Positions 59,701 to 64,000 of a stretch of 64,000 nucleotides of DNA are shown piece by piece (within the stretch, counting starts at the first letter, position 1; each line of letters begins with the position of its first letter). A program made the translations under genes and the position numbers. Source of the DNA: Ilex aquifolium (Eukaryota > Streptophyta > Magnoliopsida > Aquifoliales > Aquifoliaceae); the NCBI GenBank assembly GCA_951799425.1, contig OX637393.1:8378244-8442243 (forward strand), written 5' to 3'. A model generated the notes under the pieces. The model did no database searches. It had not been told where the DNA came from and saw nothing but the letters and a program-made list of their open reading frames with translations.

Positions 59701-61467
59701 TTAAATGAACGTATAGCGCATGACTGAAATGAATGGCAAAGATGAACTCAGATAGCCGACCCCAAATGATTAAGACATAAGGCTTCGTTTGGTTGGTCAG
59801 TTGGTTGGTTGATAACATCGTCTTATCCTAAAATGATCTGAGTCATTTTTTATCTTTGGCATTCAAAAACAACTTTACTTTATTATATAGATTTTCTTGA
59901 TATCATTCTAATCAAATTGTTGCGAGTATTTCCCAACATAAACAAAAACGATATTTGAATTACATACTTTCTCTTAAGTTGATTGCCTATAAATGGAAAG
60001 TATTGCTCAAATAAGCAACACACCACCACCACTTTTTTGCCTATCCTGATTGGTTGTTTCTCATACAACGAAGAAAATAAATGATAGATCTAAAACTTTT
60101 GAAGAGATGATGCGTTAAAAAGAAATACATCTCCCTGACATCCTAAAACATTAGAAAATACTTGCTCATAATGAAATGATATAGAAATGAAAGTAAGCAT
60201 ACCCAGGTTTAGATGTTGTAGAAGCCACAGAACTACCAGCCTTCGTCTACAAAAAGTTAAAAAAACTCAAAGCCAACCAAATAAGAACATGACCTTATGC
60301 ATGTAATAGAGGGAGGGAGGGAGGGAGAGAGATAGAGAGATTAACTGCGACTGCATTAGTAACCAATTGTTCAGCTCTATGACCTTGCGGCTTCGGACCA
60401 GTTTTCGCCCTTCCATCAGCTCTTACCACGAAAAAGCTTCCTTTCCTCTCTGAAAAAACAAGCACTTAAACCAAATCGAACGAAAATCAAACTACCAAAA
60501 CTCATAATCGCATTACATGGGATCAAAACTAAACAATTAAGACCCAAAAGAGCACAAAGCATTGGTCAAAACCCCATTTTGAATTTAATAAACGTAACCA
60601 AATCAAGTCACCGTTTTAGTATATAAAAAAAATACTACACCACAAGAATCCACAGAACTATTTCATCAAATAAAAAAAAGGACCAACAATTTCCCAGCAC
60701 AGCATCAAATAAAAAACAACTCGGACCAAAAAGAACATATATTTCAGCACATTCCAACGATCCAATTTGAATTCACTCAAAAAAACATTCATTAATGTCA
60801 TGCTTGAAGCAAATAAGATATACAGATACACCAAAACAATCAAAACACAGTTGATCAAAATCCAACTATAAGAATCAAACTACCCAAATAGACTCAAAAG
60901 CAAGCATGACCTAAAAGAGCACAAATAAAATTTCAAACCCAGTTCAAAATTCAAAAGAACACAGTCAAATGAAGTCATATTTGAAGCAAATGAGACAAAA
61001 ACTACATTAAAAACTAAGAGGACAATTGAATAAAAAGCAAACAATAAAATGCCCCCAACTACGGAACACAGATTCAAAATCAGGCTTTCTTTCCAGCTTC
61101 CAGAAAAGCACACAAAGAAACAAACTCAGGCAACTAAGACCCAAAAGAACATTCGTTTCAGCAAGTAAAGAGAGACCCACTTAGAATCGAAACAAAGCCT
61201 AACCATATCAGGCCATCGTTAAAAACAAAATGTTCACGATAAATGTTCAAAATCCATCAGTTAAAGCCGAAAGAGCTCTCCCTACAGCAAAATTTCGCAA
61301 ACCCAACTTGAATTTAATAAATAAGATTGATGTTGGACAAAATTAAAGCAAATAAGCAGAGATTATGAGGAACCTGACAGCGATCTGCGAGACGAGAAGT
61401 GAAACTTCTTAAAATTGGTTGACGAGAGAGCTGTTGTAGCTCCAACTCCTTGAAATATCGAAGCCAT
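47789..61467 (-). CDS. PDHB: pyruvate dehydrogenase E1 component subunit beta, plastid
   Basis: Exons (minus strand): 61467-61374, 60449-60346, 60246-60203 and 48761-47789, together 1215 bases: 404 codons plus TAG. All junctions are GT/AG and keep phase. The first exons encode a Ser/Thr/Arg-rich stretch starting [16 protein letters not shown], a typical chloroplast transit peptide, then a variable linker. The mature part starts near [17 protein letters not shown] and has the thiamine-pyrophosphate transketolase fold: [51 protein letters not shown], then the C-terminal domain with DIRSLKPFD and VEECMRTGG. Length and sequence agree with the Arabidopsis plastid E1-beta (about 406 residues). With E1-alpha it decarboxylates pyruvate to supply acetyl-CoA for fatty acid synthesis in plastids. 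Intron 3 is unusually long. Whether it splices efficiently cannot be told from sequence. Confidence 0.95.
49643..54716 (-). mobile_element. copia LTR retrotransposon A, decayed, inside the PDH intron
   Basis: The right (5') LTR is 54505-54716; the left (3') LTR is 49643-49786 and shorter because of an internal loss of about 70 bases. Both share AAAACAGG..TTAGGGTTTGAGAAATAAGGAGA and ATGTGCCCTACACTCT-type blocks. The PBS TTGGTATCAGAAC (minus strand, 54502-54490) pairs with initiator-Met tRNA. The polypurine tract CTTGAGGGGAG lies just inside the left LTR. Orientation is the same as the host gene. A clear target duplication is not seen. Confidence 0.88.
50238..52860 (-). pseudogene. copia pol relic (protease, integrase, reverse transcriptase)
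   Basis: In order on the minus strand: the protease DSG ([15 protein letters not shown] near 52830), a pre-integrase WHHR segment near 52350, and an integrase C-terminal part (51877-51488: KCVFLGY, GYRCYDP). Reverse transcriptase pieces follow at 51280-50954 (AMDEE-like start, CRWVY) and 51036-50713 ([34 protein letters not shown]). The RNase H start is at 50435-50238 ([14 protein letters not shown]). Frames change several times and stops are present, so it is not functional. A probable gag with a lost zinc knuckle lies upstream, 54150-52900. Confidence 0.85.
54740..56560 (+). mobile_element. copia element B: RNase H end and 3' LTR, split by a hAT-like element
   Basis: Plus-strand RNase H sequence (ELYCDS-like, then [13 protein letters not shown]) runs to 54938 and continues at 55844 with [18 protein letters not shown]. 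It ends at TAG 56006-56008. A polypurine-like AAAGTTGAGAT precedes a probable 3' LTR from about 56082, with a TATA box (TATAAATA, about 56331). The LTR end near 56560 is approximate. The 5' part of the element is missing. Confidence 0.7.
54931..55843. mobile_element. non-autonomous hAT-like element inside copia B
   Basis: CATTCCGG at 54931-54938 and 55836-55843 is a perfect 8-bp target duplication. The element (54939-55835, 897 bp) has ends CATAGTTGTTAGTATCG and, inverted, CATAGTTATCAAATCG. Both ends carry many ATACGATACG/CGTATCGT motifs. The centre (about 55215-55450) has higher GC with repeated GTTCGCTGCCATCGCTGAG and CCTGGGTGTTCGCTGGTCTTCG units. After it comes a MITE-like tract of CTTAGACCCC repeats. 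No transposase is present. Confidence 0.88.
56615..59826 (+). mobile_element. RTE-type LINE, decayed, inside the PDH intron
   Basis: The endonuclease domain is at 56910-57200 ([28 protein letters not shown]). Reverse transcriptase pieces are at 58320-59280 ([44 protein letters not shown]-like, FVDDIVL). The C-terminal [11 protein letters not shown] part is at 59540-59727. The order and these motifs are those of plant RTE elements. It ends in a TTGG-type repeat (59787-59811), the usual RTE tail. Stops and frame changes make it inactive. It is antisense to the host gene. Similar ~30-base sequences (AAATGATCCGAGTCGTTTTTT, 56587; AAATGATCTGAGTCATTTTTT, 59832) flank it and may be a diverged target duplication. 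Confidence 0.88.
59873..59889 (-). repeat. Helitron-type 5' end, isolated
   Basis: On the minus strand ATCTATATAATAAAGTAAAG matches the 5' ends of the Helitron-like elements at 19048 and 20046. I found no convincing matching 3' end. Confidence 0.4.
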
Positions 61468-61740
61468 TCAATTCAATACGCAAAAAGAAAAGCTGGTTTC
61501 AACGAAAATAAAGACAGTGAATACAATTAAATGGGAGGGAGATGGTTTAGACAGAAGAGGGCGGAGAGATTGAGGAAGATGTGTCTGTCTACTTGAAGAT
61601 CGTTCTACTTGCTGTCCTTGATTTAATTGAGAACAGTGTTTGTGTGTGGGGGGAAAGAGAGGGAGAGGGAGAGAGAGAGAGGGACAGCACTTTCGCTTTG
61701 TGGTGAGAAAGTCGGTGGCCTACCTAGCCCAACCATAACA
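61468..61740 (-). promoter_or_regulatory. upstream region of the PDH gene
   Basis: Directly upstream of the ATG. A GA-rich stretch (plus strand GGGAAAGAGAGGGAGAGGGAG, about 61650-61682) reads as CT-rich on the gene strand, common in plant leaders and core promoters. No clear TATA box. Confidence 0.45.
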
Positions 61741-62080
61741 AACAGCTCGTTAATGTCTTGAATTCTATTATTTGACCCTCAAATATGATCTTTTTTTAAC
61801 ACTACCCCCTAAATTATCATATTTTTTACATGGTACCCTCAATCTGTAATTAATTTTATATTATTTCAATTATTAACGTTTGTTATAACTTTGACCAAAA
61901 TTTATTTTATTTTGTCCCTCGAAATATCTGATTTTTCTCACTTTTCCACGTCACGTTGGCAATTTCAATTAAAAAAGGAAGCAGACGTTTATATTTTGGA
62001 GCAATATAATATAATTCAAATAGTTAAAAGAATAATGTAAAAAATTTAATATTTCAAGGTATTTAATTCACCACAAATCT
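61741..62080. other. AT-rich DNA, perhaps a decayed Mutator-like MITE
   Basis: TTTGACCCTCAAATATGAT and ACCCCCTAAATTATCATATTTTTTACATGGTACCC on the left, with AATGTAAAAAATTTAATATTTCAAGG on the right, are loosely inverted, in the style of the MITE at 45605. Borders not resolved. Confidence 0.4.
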
Positions 62081-62084
62081 ATAT

Positions 62085-62740
62085 CTATTTCTATACTACT
62101 TTAAAAAGTACTACGTTGGAAAAACATTTGTTTTCCTCTTTTACCCTCTAATATTTATTAATTATCTAAATTATCATGATTAAATATATTATAAATGTTG
62201 TTCACCATAAAAATTCATCTATTTATTGAGCAGGTGCAATGGTTTTTCATCTCCTCTCTTTTTCAGCTCAACAGTCATCATCCATTACATTTTCAATGAA
62301 TTCAGATTAATATACTAATTAGCTAGAGAACAAGAAAAGAGTGAATTATTAATCATGATCTCTTACTATTTTGTATTTCAATAACCAAAACGTCATCTTT
62401 ACGGTCATTCATCTATGTCCTCCTCACTCATTCAACACGTTACACACACATATTTATCTCTATACTAATAATAAAAGACGGTTTAATTTTTTTTTTCTAA
62501 TTTTTCCTCAATTAATATTATAAGGTCAATTTTATCCTTTTAAGTCTAGGTCATGGTTTAATGTTATACCTTAACCCGTGCAACTATTAATATTATTGCT
62601 CTATGTATATTCATCAATTAAATTAGCCAAATTTTATCATTAATGAATTAATTGCATATTGATTATACTATATCTATATCTACTAATAAAAGTATGCTAT
62701 TGAAAAAATATGTATTTTCCTATGTTGTCATTGGATAGCA
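62085..62740 (+). repeat. three Helitron-type 5' ends in a cluster
   Basis: CTATACTACTTTAAAAAGTAC (about 62091), TCTCTATACTAATAATAAAAG (about 62457) and TCTATATCTACTAATAAAAGTA (about 62673) share the TCTATACTA..ATAAAA form and are each followed by TTTTCCT-type sequence. Complete elements with a 3' hairpin and CTAG end are not seen, so they may be truncated heads or nested copies. Confidence 0.4.
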
Positions 62741-62782
62741 CAATAAAGTCAATTTTGTCCTCCATCAAATACAAACAATTTA

Positions 62783-62954
62783 GAGCAATGCTATGTAATC
62801 TAAATCTGCAATCCAAATCTACATCCCAAATGAAGGGGGACCATTGGATCAATGAGTTCCATTTAAAAAAGTTGATGGGACCCACTAATCCAATGGTCCC
62901 CTTTCATTTGGGATGCAAATTTGGATTACAAATTTAAGTTACATAGTATTTCCC
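62783..62954. mobile_element. hairpin MITE, Mutator-like
   Basis: Almost the whole 172 bp folds back. GAGCAATGCTATGTAATCTAAAT...CATCCCAAATGAAGGGGGACCATTGGAT pairs with the inverted right half, ending GGGAAATACTATGTAA. AACAATTTA (62774-62782) and AACAATTAA (62955-62963) are a 9-bp target duplication with one change. Confidence 0.85.
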
Positions 62955-62963
62955 AACAATTAA

Positions 62964-64000
62964 TTGGTTAAACTTCATAAATTATAAAGACAATTTAATG
63001 TTCAGACTTCTTGAGTTCCGAAAAATATTCATCTGAATTCAATTCAATTACACTTTAAAACTTCAATTCTTCATATTCTTTCCAGACCTTGTGAAATGAG
63101 AGTTTACCATCAATAATTCCCTGCTTTGCAACCACCTCCTAGACTCCCATATTTACCACCACTAACTGAGAAGTCCTTATGTAAGGACTCTCTAATAGCA
63201 TGATCTCGATTACTGGAATATCAAAAAGTTGTCCAACAAGATTTTTTCAATCCACCACCACCGATGCCATTCTTGCCAGCATCAGCAACAACTTTGGTCT
63301 TTGGGATTCCATTGCCACCAAACCCATTTAAGTCACCACCTTTAATACTTCCCCCCCCCCAAACTGATTTCATTCACTACCTTCAATTCTTCTCTCAAAA
63401 AATCGTTTCAACCTTACTAGCATATTCTTGATAATGTTGTCAAAAAAAGGAAGAAAAGTTGTTTTAATGTGGAACCACAATTTGGTTAGGCTTTCATCTT
63501 TCACAATTTTAGGAATTCGAAAAATGAAGCTGGAACTGCTCATGACAAATGTTATTTTATTGTTTATCCTCATTTTTATAGGCAAGAATGGTCTTATGGG
63601 CGTGGATCATGAGGATTTCATGACTTTAGTGTCGCCACTTTTCTCACCAAATGATGTGTCCGAGAAAGTATTGTAAGATGCTTCATCTTGTTTTATTTAA
63701 TCATGATACTTAGATTTCTTAAGACTGCATTCAAATGCATTTCTTTGAGAACCTGGTTAGAAAGGAAGACCTGTGTTTATTAGCTTTCTTTCTGCTTAGT
63801 ATTTTAACCTCTACTGATGGATCCGTGTTTATTTATTATTTATTAAGTGCTTGCAATTTGATCATCTTTTCGTATGAAAGCCTAACGAGCTTCCTTGCAC
63901 TATGTGAAACATACTATTATCAGATTGGACACGCCTAAAGCTAAAGGAACATACATCAAGCCATTAAGGGAGGGAGGCCAATGACCCTCACCTCCAGCAT
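62964..64000. other. no recognised feature
   Basis: AT-rich. Around 63243-63345 the sequence would encode Pro- or Gly-rich peptides (CCACCACCACCGATGCC...), but no frame extends. The 82-codon plus-strand frame at 63428-63676 has a hydrophobic segment and no family I recognise. Confidence 0.4.

Larger units (their letters stand above)
48762..60202 (-). other. third intron of the PDH E1-beta gene, 11.4 kb, packed with transposable elements
   Basis: Donor GTATGC directly follows ...AAACCTGG at 60203; acceptor CATCCTCAG ends at 48762. Joining restores one glycine codon before HELLLF. Inside are copia element A (49643-54716), copia 3' end B with a hAT-like insertion (about 54740-56560) and an RTE LINE (about 56615-59826). 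What remains, 48769-49642 and 59890-60202, is AT-rich and looks like original intron. Confidence 0.9.

Noticed and set aside
63243-63345. Pro/Gly-rich coding exon
   Set aside because: Short, no splice signals or longer frame, and no match to a known family by eye.
1-64000. CRISPR arrays, bacterial operons, rRNA or clear tRNA genes
   Set aside because: None seen; the window is plant nuclear DNA.

Overview
This window is nuclear DNA from a flowering plant, probably a eudicot. The evidence is a split nuclear gene for a plastid protein, plant-type Ty3/gypsy, copia, TRIM, MULE, Helitron, hAT, RTE and MITE elements, AT-rich intergenic DNA and many dinucleotide repeats. I cannot name the species. 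Only one ordinary host gene is clearly recognisable. Most of the rest is a layered record of transposable elements.

Positions 1-10795 hold an almost complete Tat-lineage Ty3/gypsy retrotransposon on the minus strand. Its right LTR is complete (9687-10795). About 430 bases of the left LTR lie outside the window. Over the 679 bases that can be compared, the LTRs differ at one position, so the insertion is recent. Its gag-protease (9637-7367) and reverse transcriptase-RNase H-integrase (to 4043) lie in one frame split by a single TAG followed by CAATTA, the tobamovirus-type readthrough context. A separate three-exon gene on the opposite strand (1228-3646) sits between pol and the left LTR, preceded by a TATA box and a row of ACGTG boxes.

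Positions 10796-20190 are intergenic, with a Stowaway-type MITE, microsatellites and two tandem Helitron-like elements (17948-20046), each carrying a long GGT/GGC-rich array. Positions 20201-25739 are a complete Mutator-like element with long terminal inverted repeats, a perfect 9-bp target duplication and a FAR1-type transposase gene that has two apparent single-base frameshifts.

Positions 25749-47400 are older debris: a diverged direct duplication, a TRIM with a Tourist-like MITE inside one LTR, a decayed gypsy gag with its LTR, an L1 relic, a copia gag relic, a second TRIM remnant, Mutator-like and hAT-like MITEs, and simple repeats.

Positions 47789-61467 (minus strand) hold an apparently intact four-exon gene for the beta subunit of plastid pyruvate dehydrogenase E1 (404 codons plus stop). 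Its third intron is 11.4 kb and contains a copia element, a second copia 3' end split by a hAT-like element, and an RTE-type LINE. Splice sites on both sides keep the frame. Positions 61500-64000 hold the gene's upstream region, a cluster of Helitron-type 5' ends and a hairpin MITE; no other gene is evident.
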